From: Citrobacter sp. Cu233
GTDB lineage: Bacteria > Pseudomonadota > Gammaproteobacteria > Enterobacterales > Enterobacteriaceae
Assembly (NCBI RefSeq): GCF_030332225.1
Contig: NZ_JAOWIF010000044.1
Coordinates: forward strand, 31,946 to 95,945
Reading direction: 5' to 3'
DNA length: 64,000 nt
Shown here: piece after piece, positions 19,823 through 28,858 of the stretch
Layout of the letters: each line of letters opens with the position of its first letter
Position numbering within the stretch: position 1 is the first letter of the stretch
Made by a program: the position numbers and the translations under genes
Notes under the pieces: generated by a model
Told to the model about the DNA's origin: nothing
Seen by the model: only the letters and a program-made list of their open reading frames with translations
The model's database searches: none

Positions 19823-21088
19823 ATGCTCACAAAAAAGAAATGGGCGCTTTTTAGCCTGTTAACACTGTGTGGCGGTACAATTTACAAATTACCCTCACTG
19901 AAAGATGCGTTCTATATTCCTATGCAGGAATACTTCCATTTGACTAATGGGCAGATTGGCAATGCAATGTCGGTGAACTCATTTGTGACAACCGTGGGAT
20001 TTTTCTTATCTATTTATTTTGCAGATAAACTGCCACGTAAATACACGATGTCTTTATCTCTGATTGCGACGGGGTTGTTGGGTGTCTATCTGACTACGAT
20101 GCCTGGTTATTGGGGGATACTCTTCGTCTGGGCGCTGTTTGGTGTTACCTGTGACATGATGAACTGGCCCGTGCTACTAAAATCAGTCAGCCGGTTGGGC
20201 AATAGCGAACAGCAAGGGCGGTTGTTTGGTTTCTTTGAGACGGGACGCGGTATTGTTGATACGGTTGTTGCGTTTTCCGCGCTGGCTGTCTTCACCTGGT
20301 TTGGTAGTGGACTACTGGGATTTAAAGCGGGTATCTGGTTTTACTCTGCCATCGTGATTATGGTGGGGGTTATCATCTTCTTTGTGTTGAACGATAAAGA
20401 AGAAGCGCCGGCGGCAAAAGTGCAGGATGCCGAAGATGCGCCGAAAAACCCGAGTATGTCATCGGTACTGAAGGATAAGACCATCTGGTTAATCGCCTTC
20501 AACGTCTTTTTTGTTTACGCCGTGTATTGCGGATTAACGTTCTTCATCCCGTTCCTGAAAAACATCTACATGCTGCCGGTCGCGCTGGTGGGTGCTTACG
20601 GGATCATTAACCAGTATTGCCTGAAAATGGTTGGTGGCCCGATTGGTGGGATGATCTCGGATAAAATCCTGAAGTCCCCCAGTAAATACTTATGCTATAC
20701 GTTCATGATCAGTACGGTGGCTCTGGTTCTGCTGATGGTTTTGCCGCATGAAAGCATGCCGGTTTATTTAGGTATGATGTGTACGCTGGGCTTCGGTGCC
20801 ATCGTATTTACCCAGCGTGCCGTTTTCTTTGCCCCGATTGGTGAAGCCAAAATTGCTGAGAACCAAACGGGTGCGGCAATGGCTTTGGGCAGCTTTATCG
20901 GATACGCCCCCGCGATGTTCTGTTTCAGCCTGTACGGATATATTCTGGATTTAAACCCAGGTCTTATCGGCTATAAAATCGTGTTTGGCATTATGGCGTG
21001 TTTCGCCTTCTGTGGCGCGATTGTCTCCGTGATGCTGGTTAAGCGTATTAGCGAAAGAAAGAAAATGCTGCAAGCTGCAGAGGCGTGA
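19823..21088 (+). CDS. yihN: MFS transporter YihN
   Basis: This is a 421-residue major facilitator carrier with about twelve hydrophobic segments. It starts MLTKKKWALFSLL with TTAGGGGA upstream and matches E. coli YihN in length and start. The N-terminal half shows ADKLPRKYTMS in the loop between helices 2 and 3, in the place of the MFS motif A. Substrate is unknown. It is transcribed in the same direction as yihLM, 103 bp downstream of yihM. Confidence 0.9.
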   Translation: MLTKKKWALFSLLTLCGGTIYKLPSLKDAFYIPMQEYFHLTNGQIGNAMSVNSFVTTVGFFLSIYFADKLPRKYTMSLSLIATGLLGVYLTTMPGYWGILFVWALFGVTCDMMNWPVLLKSVSRLGNSEQQGRLFGFFETGRGIVDTVVAFSALAVFTWFGSGLLGFKAGIWFYSAIVIMVGVIIFFVLNDKEEAPAAKVQDAEDAPKNPSMSSVLKDKTIWLIAFNVFFVYAVYCGLTFFIPFLKNIYMLPVALVGAYGIINQYCLKMVGGPIGGMISDKILKSPSKYLCYTFMISTVALVLLMVLPHESMPVYLGMMCTLGFGAIVFTQRAVFFAPIGEAKIAENQTGAAMALGSFIGYAPAMFCFSLYGYILDLNPGLIGYKIVFGIMACFAFCGAIVSVMLVKRISERKKMLQAAEA

Positions 21089-21112
21089 TGCGCTTCTCTA
21101 TCGGATAGAATG

Positions 21113-21142
21113 AAAAAGCCGCTGATTTTCAGCGGCTTTTTT
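21113..21142. terminator. Bidirectional terminator between yihN and yihW
   Basis: AAAAAGCCGCTGA / TCAGCGGCTTTTTT with a TTT loop. Both arms end in A or T tracts, so it can stop the convergent yihN and yihW transcripts. Confidence 0.9.
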
Positions 21143-21152
21143 ATCAACAAAA

Positions 21153-21941
21153 TCAGGAGGCTTCCTGATCTGCAATGACCAGTTCAATATTCTCTACATC
21201 AAGTAATTGCTTGAAAGAGTTTGGTGGTGGGGCATCGGTAAAAAATGCCCGTATTTTACGTATATTACCAATAGACACAGCGGCCGATGCGGAGAATTTA
21301 GTGTGATCGGCAACCAATAGCGTATTTCGCGTATGTTTGATCATGGTCTTGGCGACAAGCGCCTCGTTAACATCAAATTCCAGCAGCGTACCGTCTTCTT
21401 CAATCGCGCCAATGCTGGTAATCAAATAGTCAGCACGGAACCCTTCAATAAAGTTCACTGCTCCAGGCCCAACGATACCGCCATTATGTGCACGTAATGT
21501 TCCACCGGGTACCATGACTTCAATATCTTGATTCTTATACAGGATTTGCGCGACGCGAAGGCTATTTGTGATGATGCGTAAGTCCCGACGGTTTAGCAAC
21601 GCTCGCGCGACGGCTTCCACCGTTGTACCAATGGTAATAAAAACCGTACAACGCTCCGGGAGATAATCGGCAACCGCTTCCGCAATCGCTTCTTTTTCCT
21701 GGGTAAGTGACAACTCTCGTTGTTCGAAGGCGGTATTCATGATGCTGGATACGCGTCCGGCTCCCCCATGATGGCGAGTGATCAGACCCTGCTCACTAAG
21801 CTTACGAATATCCCTGCGCACCGTTTGCGTGGAAACGTCCAGCAATTGCGCCAGCTCTTCGATATTCATATAGCCGCGTTCTGTAATGTAATGAACGAGT
21901 TGATCGTGTCGCGGATTACCGGTGACTTCAATGATGCTCAT
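21153..21941 (-). CDS. yihW: DeoR-family regulator of sulfoglycolysis YihW (CsqR)
   Basis: YihW represses the E. coli sulfoquinovose operon and is relieved by pathway intermediates. The 262-residue product starts after CAGGAG. It has a DeoR winged helix (NIEELAQLLDVSTQTVRRDIRKL, about residues 22-44), the family RHHGGAGR segment and a sugar-phosphate-binding C-terminal domain (ITIGTTVEAVARAL, ITSIGAIEEDG). It is strongly similar to E. coli YihW from memory. It is cotranscribed with yihV, 39 bp downstream of it, and convergent to yihN. Confidence 0.92.
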   Translation of the reverse strand: MSIIEVTGNPRHDQLVHYITERGYMNIEELAQLLDVSTQTVRRDIRKLSEQGLITRHHGGAGRVSSIMNTAFEQRELSLTQEKEAIAEAVADYLPERCTVFITIGTTVEAVARALLNRRDLRIITNSLRVAQILYKNQDIEVMVPGGTLRAHNGGIVGPGAVNFIEGFRADYLITSIGAIEEDGTLLEFDVNEALVAKTMIKHTRNTLLVADHTKFSASAAVSIGNIRKIRAFFTDAPPPNSFKQLLDVENIELVIADQEAS

Positions 21942-21980
21942 GAATACTCCTGGACTTCTTCCCCGTAAATACCGGCTATT

Positions 21981-22877
21981 TTACGCATAAAGTGACAAAA
22001 ATGATTCGGTTTGCGCACGATTAGGAATTCCGGCTCGTCCACCTGGCTGCGTGCATTTCATCGCTGCCACTGCGCTTGCGAAGCGAATCGCTTTCTCGGT
22101 CGACATTTTCTCCGCCAGGGCAACCGCCATGGCGCCATGGAAAACATCCCCTGCCCCGGTTGTATCTACCACATTGACAGAAAATGCAGCCTGTTGACAT
22201 AAATCTCCCTCTTCAATCCATTGTGATCCCTCTCCGCCCAACGTAACGTAAACTTTACCATCTGTGTGACTGGCGGCCAGTGTTAAAGCCTGCCCTGCAT
22301 CATCCAATCCGGTCATTCGCTTAAGTCCTGGAGTAGAGAAAACCGCATGATCGGCAAGCGCCACTAATGGCGTAATGTCTTGCGGGGTCATATCGGCATC
22401 CAGCAGCGTCAGTACCCCAGCGGCACGTGCCAGCTTGAAGGATTTTAATGTTCCCTCATGCCAGCGTACATCGGCCAGAACCACGTCATAGCGAGTAAAA
22501 TCAATCGATTCCAGCCACTGTGCATCCGTGTCCAGGTCAGGGCTCGGGTAATTTACTATGATGCGCTCCCCGTACTGATCGACCAAAATTGCAGACTGCG
22601 ATGAACGTGCATTGGGGTATTGACGGCAGAATTGTGTATTCACCCCCCAGTTGCGAAGCTCGTTCAACAACGTGTTCCCACAGCTATCGTCACCTACGCG
22701 GCCGATAAAATCGACATCGATACCGAGTCGGGCAATTGCTACTGCCGCTGTTGCCGCCGGGCCACCCCCTGTCTCCATATATTGATTTGACTGATATTTC
22801 CCCCCGCCATCAGGCAGGTTGTTCAGAGAATAGATTCGGTCCTGAACGGTGATTCCAACGCATGCAATTCTGGTCAT
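21981..22877 (-). CDS. yihV: 6-deoxy-6-sulfofructose kinase YihV
   Basis: YihV is a PfkB/ribokinase-family enzyme that phosphorylates sulfofructose (SF) with ATP to SF-1-phosphate. The 298 residues equal E. coli YihV. The GGGPAATAAVA motif (residues 37-47) follows Lys27 in the same position as E. coli, and the ATP/anion-hole motif DTTGAGD (238-244) holds catalytic D244. Overall identity to E. coli YihV appears high along the whole chain. It heads the yihVW operon, divergent from yihU, as in E. coli, but the cassette is inverted relative to its flanks. Confidence 0.92.
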   Translation of the reverse strand: MTRIACVGITVQDRIYSLNNLPDGGGKYQSNQYMETGGGPAATAAVAIARLGIDVDFIGRVGDDSCGNTLLNELRNWGVNTQFCRQYPNARSSQSAILVDQYGERIIVNYPSPDLDTDAQWLESIDFTRYDVVLADVRWHEGTLKSFKLARAAGVLTLLDADMTPQDITPLVALADHAVFSTPGLKRMTGLDDAGQALTLAASHTDGKVYVTLGGEGSQWIEEGDLCQQAAFSVNVVDTTGAGDVFHGAMAVALAEKMSTEKAIRFASAVAAMKCTQPGGRAGIPNRAQTESFLSLYA

Positions 22878-23049
22878 ATTTGTTTGGTCCTATGTGAACT
22901 TGTCTTCTTTTGTTCATTTTAATGACATAAATGATCAAATTAGTGACGCGTGCCTTGTTTTTAGTCATAAATTACAAATATGCTCAAAAACAGACGAAAA
23001 TGAGTTTTTAATTGTAATTATTTTGTCAACCTGAGGCAGGAGACCGTTC
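22878..23049. promoter_or_regulatory. Divergent yihV-yihU control region
   Basis: This AT-rich 172-bp region must hold both promoters and the YihW operator. GACGAAAATGA (22993-23003) and, in opposite orientation, TTCATTTTAATGA (22913-22925) form a loose inverted pair resembling DeoR-family half-sites. YihU has a strong AGGAG site at the right end, yihV an AGGA site at the left. The exact operator is not certain. Confidence 0.45.
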
Positions 23050-23940
23050 ATGACAACCGTTGCATTTTTGGGATTGGGACAGATGGGCAGCCCAATGGCT
23101 AACAACCTGTTGCAGCACGGACATACATTACGCGTGTTTGACGTAAACCAGCAGGCCGTTACGGAGTTAGTACAAAAAGGTGCGATTGCCGCCCAAACTC
23201 CAGCAGAGGCCGCTAAAGGCGCCGAATTTATTATCACCATGCTGCCAAATGGCGACATCGTTCGGTACGTGTTGCTGGGCAAAGATGGTGTGAGTGAAAG
23301 CATATCCCACGATGCGCTGGTGATTGATATGTCCACCATTCATCCATTACAGACCGATGCGTTGATTCATGAGATGCAAGAAAAAGGCATCAGCATGATG
23401 GATGCGCCAGTGGGTCGAACCTCTGTCAACGCCATCGATGGGACACTATTGATTCTCGCAGGGGGGACGTCTGAACAGGTTGAACGTGCGCGTCCAGTTT
23501 TGATGTGTATGGGCAACGAGTTGGTGGAAGCCGGTGGTCCTGGAATGGGGATCCGCGTGAAGCTTATCAACAACTACATGAGCATTGCGTTGAATGCCTT
23601 GTCAGCGGAAGCCGCAGTGCTTTGCGAATCCCTGGGATTAAGCCTGGATGTCGCTATTAAGGTCATGAGCGGTACTGCCGCAGGCAAGGGACACTTTACG
23701 ACAACCTGGCCTGGAAAAGTGCTGAAGGGCGATTTATCTCCGGCATTTATGGTGGACCTGGCATTGAAAGACCTGCGCATCGCTGTTGATGTCGCGAGTC
23801 AGACCGGTGCCCCGCTCAATATGGGGATGGCGGCAGAAACTTATTACGCCAGCGCCAGTGAAAGCGGCAGAGGCCGTCAGGACTGGAGCGCGCTGTTATC
23901 TCAGGTTCGTCAGCAGGCTGGCCGACCAGATTCTCTTTAA
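23050..23940 (+). CDS. yihU: Sulfolactaldehyde reductase YihU
   Basis: YihU reduces 3-sulfolactaldehyde with NADH to 2,3-dihydroxypropane-1-sulfonate (DHPS). This 296-residue beta-hydroxyacid dehydrogenase has the NAD motif GLGQMGSP (residues 8-15), substrate motif [11 protein letters not shown] (119-128) and catalytic Lys171. Arg123, Asn174 and Ser178, reported to hold the sulfonate in E. coli YihU, are all conserved at the same numbers, which supports a sulfonate rather than a generic hydroxyacid substrate. It is first in a rightward operon with yihT 25 bp downstream. Confidence 0.93.
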   Translation: MTTVAFLGLGQMGSPMANNLLQHGHTLRVFDVNQQAVTELVQKGAIAAQTPAEAAKGAEFIITMLPNGDIVRYVLLGKDGVSESISHDALVIDMSTIHPLQTDALIHEMQEKGISMMDAPVGRTSVNAIDGTLLILAGGTSEQVERARPVLMCMGNELVEAGGPGMGIRVKLINNYMSIALNALSAEAAVLCESLGLSLDVAIKVMSGTAAGKGHFTTTWPGKVLKGDLSPAFMVDLALKDLRIAVDVASQTGAPLNMGMAAETYYASASESGRGRQDWSALLSQVRQQAGRPDSL

Positions 23941-23965
23941 ATTTTAAACGTTCACAGGAGTTACT

Positions 23966-24853
23966 ATGTCTTCCCACAATACCCCATACACGCTGAAAGA
24001 TATTTCTCGCCCAGGCGGCGGATTTGCTATGTTGGCCGTCGATCAGCGTGAGGCTATGCGCCTGATGTTCGCTGCTTCCGGGCATCCAAAACCGGTTGCT
24101 GATAGCGTATTAACTGACTTTAAAGTCGCGGCAACCCAGATTCTGTCACCTTATGCTTCAGCGGTACTTGCTGATAAACAATTTTGCCTCGAACAGATCG
24201 TGTCACAAGGTGCGGTAGCCGATTCCTGTGGTCTGATTGTGGCGGCTGACCATTTTGTCCCTGGCAATGGTATTCCGGTTGATAGCGTTGAAATCGACAT
24301 GGCAATTGACCCGCATAAAGCCCGTGAAATGGGCGCAAAAGCAATGAAGCTGCTGGTGTTGTGGCGTAAAGATGAGCCGGCAGAAGCGCGTCTGGCTATG
24401 GTCGAAGAGTTTGTTCAACGTTGTCGTAGCGCCGGGTTGGTGAGCATCATCGAACCGGTCGTCCGCCCTCCACGCCGTGGTTGGGAATTCGATCGTGAAA
24501 GCGCCATTCTCGCTGCTGCGGCTGAACTTGGCGGTACTGACGCCGATCTCTATAAAGTCGAAATGCCATTAGGTGGTAAGGGTGATGAACAGATCCTGCT
24601 TACCGCATGTCAAAAGCTTCATGAACACATGAAAATGCCATGGGTCATTCTTTCCTCTGGGGTTGATGCCGATATCTTTGGGCGTGCAGTTCGCATCGCC
24701 ATGAAGGGTGGCGCTTCCGGGTTCCTTGCTGGGCGTGCTGTGTGGGCGTCGGTCGTGGGGGCTCAGGATCCGCAAACAATGCTGCGTGATGTGTCTGTCC
24801 CTCGTTTACAACGGCTGGCTGAAATTGTGGATGAAGGTATTTCTCAGCGTTAA
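23966..24853 (+). CDS. yihT: Sulfofructosephosphate aldolase YihT
   Basis: YihT is a class I (Schiff-base) aldolase that splits 6-deoxy-6-sulfofructose-1-phosphate into DHAP and sulfolactaldehyde. The 295-residue protein has [15 protein letters not shown] near the N-terminus, the lysine in [10 protein letters not shown] (Lys197, equivalent to Lys193 of characterised YihT) and Arg257 in FLAGRAVW (equivalent to the sulfonate-contacting Arg253). It is strongly similar to E. coli YihT. An AGGAG site precedes the ATG. It lies between yihU and the dehydrogenase gene in one operon. Confidence 0.93.
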   Translation: MSSHNTPYTLKDISRPGGGFAMLAVDQREAMRLMFAASGHPKPVADSVLTDFKVAATQILSPYASAVLADKQFCLEQIVSQGAVADSCGLIVAADHFVPGNGIPVDSVEIDMAIDPHKAREMGAKAMKLLVLWRKDEPAEARLAMVEEFVQRCRSAGLVSIIEPVVRPPRRGWEFDRESAILAAAAELGGTDADLYKVEMPLGGKGDEQILLTACQKLHEHMKMPWVILSSGVDADIFGRAVRIAMKGGASGFLAGRAVWASVVGAQDPQTMLRDVSVPRLQRLAEIVDEGISQR

Positions 24854-24885
24854 TCACCCATTCTTAGTGAATCTGGAGCAGAACC

Positions 24886-25896
24886 ATGGAAAAAATTACC
24901 CAAGTTCTCTTTTCTAATATTGGGAAAGTGACGACCCAGTATATTGAGCTGCCGCACCAGGAACTTAAACCGCAGGAAGTTCGCATCGCTCCGGTATTCT
25001 ACGGAATTTGCGGCTCTGACCTGCATGTACTGAAGGGGGGGCATCCATTTGCAAAACCTCCGGTTGTGCCAGGGCATGAAATTGCAGCACGCGTAACGGA
25101 AGTGGGCAGTAAGGTGACAAATGTCAAAGTAGGCGATCATGTTGTTGTCGATCCGATTATGGCCTGTATGGAGTGCCGTGCCTGTAAGGCGGGTCGCTTC
25201 AATCTGTGCGAGCCGCCGCAGGTTGCTGGTTTCCGCGCGCCAGGATTTGCCCGCTCACAACATATTGTCCCGGCGCGAAACTGCCATGTTGCACCTGCCT
25301 CTCTGCCGCTGAAAGCACTGGCCTTTGCCGAGCCGGCTGCCTGTGCGCGTCACTGTGTGAGCCGGATGCCGAAAGCCTCGTTGGAGAGTGTGTTGGTGAT
25401 CGGCGCGGGAACCATTGGCTTATCCATTGTTCAGGCTTTGCGCATTATGGGCGCGGGAAAAATCACCGTGATCGAACCTGATGCTGCCAAGCGTGCATTA
25501 GCGTTAAAGCTTGGCGCGGCAGAAGTTTGGGCTCCGGGTGAACTGGATCCTCAGATTCGCTTTACGGGTGCGGTAGACGTTGTTGCTGCTCAAGCCACGC
25601 TGAATGATGCTTTTACCCACGTCTATGCCGGGGGAACGGTGGTATGCATGGGCGTACCGAGTGGCCCTCGTGAAATTCCGCTTCCTATGATGCAGCGTTT
25701 CGAACGCGATTTGCTCAATTCCGGCATGTACATCCCGGAAGATTTTGATGCGGTAATTGAGTGGCTGGCGGATGGACGCTTTGACACCAGTGAACTGGTG
25801 ACCGATCTCTTCCCGGTTGAAGATGCGGCGAAAGCATTTGAACGTGCGCAGCAAAATGACTCGATAAAAGTCATGCTGCAGTTTGCCGAGGCGTGA
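24886..25896 (+). CDS. Zinc-dependent MDR alcohol/polyol dehydrogenase
   Basis: This 336-residue medium-chain dehydrogenase resembles the sorbitol/threonine dehydrogenase group. Catalytic zinc ligands are Cys42 (ICGSDLH), His64-Glu65 (PGHE) and Glu149 (AFAEPAA). The structural zinc lobe has Cys94, 97, 100 and 108. The nucleotide site GAGTIG (173-178) with Glu197 at the end of the second strand predicts NAD(H). It lies 32 bp after yihT with a GGAG site, so it is part of the sulfoglycolysis operon. E. coli has no counterpart at this locus; yihS (isomerase) is missing instead. Oxidation of a sulfo-polyol, or of a hydroxyl on a sulfosugar, to yield sulfofructose is possible but unproven. Confidence 0.9.
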   Translation: MEKITQVLFSNIGKVTTQYIELPHQELKPQEVRIAPVFYGICGSDLHVLKGGHPFAKPPVVPGHEIAARVTEVGSKVTNVKVGDHVVVDPIMACMECRACKAGRFNLCEPPQVAGFRAPGFARSQHIVPARNCHVAPASLPLKALAFAEPAACARHCVSRMPKASLESVLVIGAGTIGLSIVQALRIMGAGKITVIEPDAAKRALALKLGAAEVWAPGELDPQIRFTGAVDVVAAQATLNDAFTHVYAGGTVVCMGVPSGPREIPLPMMQRFERDLLNSGMYIPEDFDAVIEWLADGRFDTSELVTDLFPVEDAAKAFERAQQNDSIKVMLQFAEA

Positions 25897-25913
25897 TGGT
25901 GTAACCCTCTGTC

Positions 25914-25937
25914 TGGCGCTGCTTCACGGCAGCGCCA
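25914..25937 (+). other. Intercistronic hairpin after the dehydrogenase gene
   Basis: TGGCGCTGC / GCAGCGCCA form a perfect 9-bp stem with loop TTCACG and no T-tract. It may stabilise or process the mRNA between the enzyme genes and the transporter genes. Confidence 0.5.
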
Positions 25938-25965
25938 TCCTACAACAATGAAAAAGGATACTGCG

Positions 25966-27399
25966 ATGAGTCACGTCACCAGTCCTGCACCTTATTCAAT
26001 CGGTCGTCCACAGGACGTGATTGATATTGTTAATAAACATTCAGCAGTAAATACCAGCGTTGGCATTATTTTCATCGCCCTCGGTGGCATCCTTATTGAT
26101 GCTTATCAGGCGGCGATGGTTGGGTTTGGTAACAAATATATCGCCTTGCAATTCGGTATATCACCAGGACTTGCGGCAACGGTTAACGCCTCTGTTTTAG
26201 TCGCGGCTCTGATTGGCGGACTACTGGCAAACCGCGTGATTAACCGCTTTGGCCAAAAGCGCGCATTTATCATCGGGATGGGGTTATGCACGATTGGTGC
26301 TGCGGCCGTTGCAATAGCCCCAAACATCTGGTGGGTGCTGGTTTGTCGCGTGATTATGGGGTTTGGTCTGGGTATTGATTTCCCGCTGGCAACGAATGCC
26401 GTCGCAGAGTTGCGTGGTTCAATATCCAAGAAAACTGGTTCGTCAGTCAACCTCTGGCAAATGGCCTGGTATGTCTCAACCACCGTTGTTTATCTCGTAC
26501 TGCTCCTGCTGCTGTTGTCGGGCATTGCCGAAGAACAATTATGGCGTTACGGGATTTTCGTTGGCGCGATTTTCGCGGTCATCATTATGATCCTGCGATA
26601 CTTTTTTATTGGTGAATCCGCAATGTGGGCGGCGCGAGTTGGGCGTTATGATGAAGCCTGCGGCATTCTGGCAAAGCGCTATGGTGTTCATGCTCGCGTT
26701 GCGATTTCGTCACAACGTGGTGATACCTCATCGGAAAAAACAGAAAGTAAGTTTCATGGTGGGTACGGCATCTTATTTAATTCACGCTATCGCAAACGGA
26801 CCATCCTTGGCTGTGTCGTGGCCACCATGCAGGCTTGGCAATACAACGCCGTGGGCGTTTATTTGCCGCTGACTCTGGCGGGGATACTGAGCGGAGGATT
26901 AACCGGTGCGCTCAGTGGTTCCGCAGTAGTGAATGCGCTGTGCGGGATTACTGGCGGGTTAATTGGTTCTCTTATCCTCCAGCGTTTGGGCACTCGTCTC
27001 CAGTCGATGTGTGGTTTTGCCATCGTAACGGTTGCGCTGCTGGCATTAGGCGCTCTGGCAACGACAAACCCATGGCTTTCTTTAGGTCTGCTGGGTGCGA
27101 TTATCTTCTTCCATTCTGCAGGTCCAGGTGGCTTAGGAATGACCATCGCCACGCTTTCTTATCCGCCAACGATCCGTCCGACAGGTGTTGGATTCGCGCG
27201 CGCCATTATGCGCACTGGAGCGATAGCTGGGCTTATCTTTTGGCCTATGTTGTGGGGAGCGTTAAAGACGGAAGCGTTCTATTGGCTGGCGATCGTTCCT
27301 TTCATCGGATTCCTGACGTGCGTTTTGATTAAGTGGGAACCACTGGGTGCGAATGTTGACGCTGAAGATGCAGAGGTATTAGCGGAGTTGGAGAAATAA
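25966..27399 (+). CDS. MFS sugar-porter-like transporter in the sulfoglycolysis cassette
   Basis: This 477-residue integral membrane protein has about twelve hydrophobic segments. The N-terminal half contains LANRVINRFGQKRAFIIGMG (motif A position, loop 2-3) and CRVIMGFGLGIDFPL (helix 4-5 region), both like sugar-porter and organic-anion MFS carriers. I choose the second in-frame ATG because AAAGGA lies 8 nt upstream; the first lies six codons earlier. Substrate is not known. Operon position makes sulfosugar uptake or DHPS export likely. It replaces the GPH-family YihO/YihP of E. coli. Confidence 0.85.
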   Translation: MSHVTSPAPYSIGRPQDVIDIVNKHSAVNTSVGIIFIALGGILIDAYQAAMVGFGNKYIALQFGISPGLAATVNASVLVAALIGGLLANRVINRFGQKRAFIIGMGLCTIGAAAVAIAPNIWWVLVCRVIMGFGLGIDFPLATNAVAELRGSISKKTGSSVNLWQMAWYVSTTVVYLVLLLLLLSGIAEEQLWRYGIFVGAIFAVIIMILRYFFIGESAMWAARVGRYDEACGILAKRYGVHARVAISSQRGDTSSEKTESKFHGGYGILFNSRYRKRTILGCVVATMQAWQYNAVGVYLPLTLAGILSGGLTGALSGSAVVNALCGITGGLIGSLILQRLGTRLQSMCGFAIVTVALLALGALATTNPWLSLGLLGAIIFFHSAGPGGLGMTIATLSYPPTIRPTGVGFARAIMRTGAIAGLIFWPMLWGALKTEAFYWLAIVPFIGFLTCVLIKWEPLGANVDAEDAEVLAELEK

Positions 27400-27406
27400 C
27401 AAGCAA

Positions 27407-27432
27407 GCGCGCCGGAATATATCGGCGCGTTT
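27407..27432 (+). terminator. Weak terminator-like hairpin between the two transporter genes
   Basis: CGCGCCG / CGGCGCG with an 8-base loop is followed by only three T residues. It may attenuate expression of the downstream MHS carrier and epimerase rather than stop it. Confidence 0.4.
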
Positions 27433-27502
27433 CCTAAAAAAGCTCCTCCACTTGTAAGTGGTTTTATTCCGTGGATTTCTCGCCGACCCGGAGAGGGAAA
27501 TT

Positions 27503-28828
27503 ATGGCTGAAAGAGAACTGGTACCAAAAGAAGGGCTATCCGGCAAAGCCATGAGACGTGTTGTCATGGGCAGTTTTGCCGGTGCGTTGATGGAGTGGTA
27601 CGATTTTTTTATTTTTGGAACAGCAGCTGGACTGGTCTTCGCTCCGTTGTTTTTCCCTGACAGTGATCCTTTTATTGGGTTGATCGCTGCATTCGCAACT
27701 TTTGGTGTAGGCTTTTTATCGCGTCCATTGGGTGGCATTGTTTTTGGCCATTTTGGCGATAAAGTTGGCCGCAAAATAACGTTAATTTGGACATTAGGTA
27801 TCGTCGGTACCTCAACGTTCTTAATCGGTTTTATACCTACCTACCAGGATATTGGAATCTGGGCCCCAATTATATTGATGGTTCTACGCCTGATTCAGGG
27901 ATTTGGCCTCGGGGGGGAATATGGCGGTGCGGCGTTGATGACTATTGAATCTGCGCCTGAAGGGAAGCGCGGATTTTTAGGTTCGCTCCCGCAAACGGCG
28001 GCCTCGGTTGGGATTATGCTGGCAACAGGTGTGTTCGCACTGTGTAATCACTTCCTGACTCAGGAGGAGTTTCTTTCCTGGGGATGGCGAATCCCATTTT
28101 GGCTTTCTGCCGTCATGTTGATTGTCGGATTGTTCATTCGACTTCATACCGAAGAGACGCTGGACTTTCAAAAACAAAAAACGGCCAGGTCGCATGAAAA
28201 ATTGGCACCGCCGCTGATTGAACTCTTCCGTAAACACCCTCGTAATATTTTGTTGGCACTTGGTGCCAGGTTGGCTGAGAGCGTTTCGTCCAACATCATT
28301 AACGCTTTTGGGATTGTTTATATTTCCAGTCAGCTCGCATTATCAAGGGATATTCCGCTAACCGGTATGCTTATCGCTTCGGCGATTGGCATTGTAAGTT
28401 GTCCCCTGATTGGTCGGATTTCTGACCGTGTTGGGCAACGGAAAATGTACCTGTTTGGGGCAGGTTTTTGCATCCTGTTTGCCTTTCCCTTTTTCCTGCT
28501 GCTGGACACGAAAAGCACGCTCATTATCTGGTGCAGTATGATCCTGGGTTATAACCTCGGGCCAACGATGATGTTTGCTGTACAACCCACGTTATTTACT
28601 CGCATGTTCGGTACCCGGGTCCGTTACACCGGACTTTCATTTGCCTACCAATTCTCCGCGATTTTGGGTGGGTTAAGCCCGCTAATAGCGTCCAGCCTGT
28701 TGGCTTTGGGTGGTGGTAAGCCGTGGTATGTCGCACTGTTTTTGTTTGTTATCTCAATACTTTCATTTATTTGCGTCTGGCTTATCGAACCACATTCAGA
28801 CAATAAAAATGACGCTAACGCGAATTAA
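27503..28828 (+). CDS. MHS-family (ProP/ShiA-like) MFS transporter
   Basis: This 441-residue carrier belongs to the metabolite:H+ symporter family. The signature VMGSFAGALMEWYDFFIFG near residue 20 and the FGHFGDKVGRK loop (motif A) are clear, as is RLIQGFGLGGEYGGA. I start at the ATG with GGAGAGG 6 nt upstream; the GTG-initiated extension of 15 codons has no support. Family members carry small zwitterions or organic acids such as betaine, proline, shikimate and dicarboxylates. In this operon it could import or export a sulfonate, but this is inference. Confidence 0.88.
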   Translation: MAERELVPKEGLSGKAMRRVVMGSFAGALMEWYDFFIFGTAAGLVFAPLFFPDSDPFIGLIAAFATFGVGFLSRPLGGIVFGHFGDKVGRKITLIWTLGIVGTSTFLIGFIPTYQDIGIWAPIILMVLRLIQGFGLGGEYGGAALMTIESAPEGKRGFLGSLPQTAASVGIMLATGVFALCNHFLTQEEFLSWGWRIPFWLSAVMLIVGLFIRLHTEETLDFQKQKTARSHEKLAPPLIELFRKHPRNILLALGARLAESVSSNIINAFGIVYISSQLALSRDIPLTGMLIASAIGIVSCPLIGRISDRVGQRKMYLFGAGFCILFAFPFFLLLDTKSTLIIWCSMILGYNLGPTMMFAVQPTLFTRMFGTRVRYTGLSFAYQFSAILGGLSPLIASSLLALGGGKPWYVALFLFVISILSFICVWLIEPHSDNKNDANAN

Positions 28829-28858
28829 CTTCTTACCGAAATATCAGAGAACAATCCT

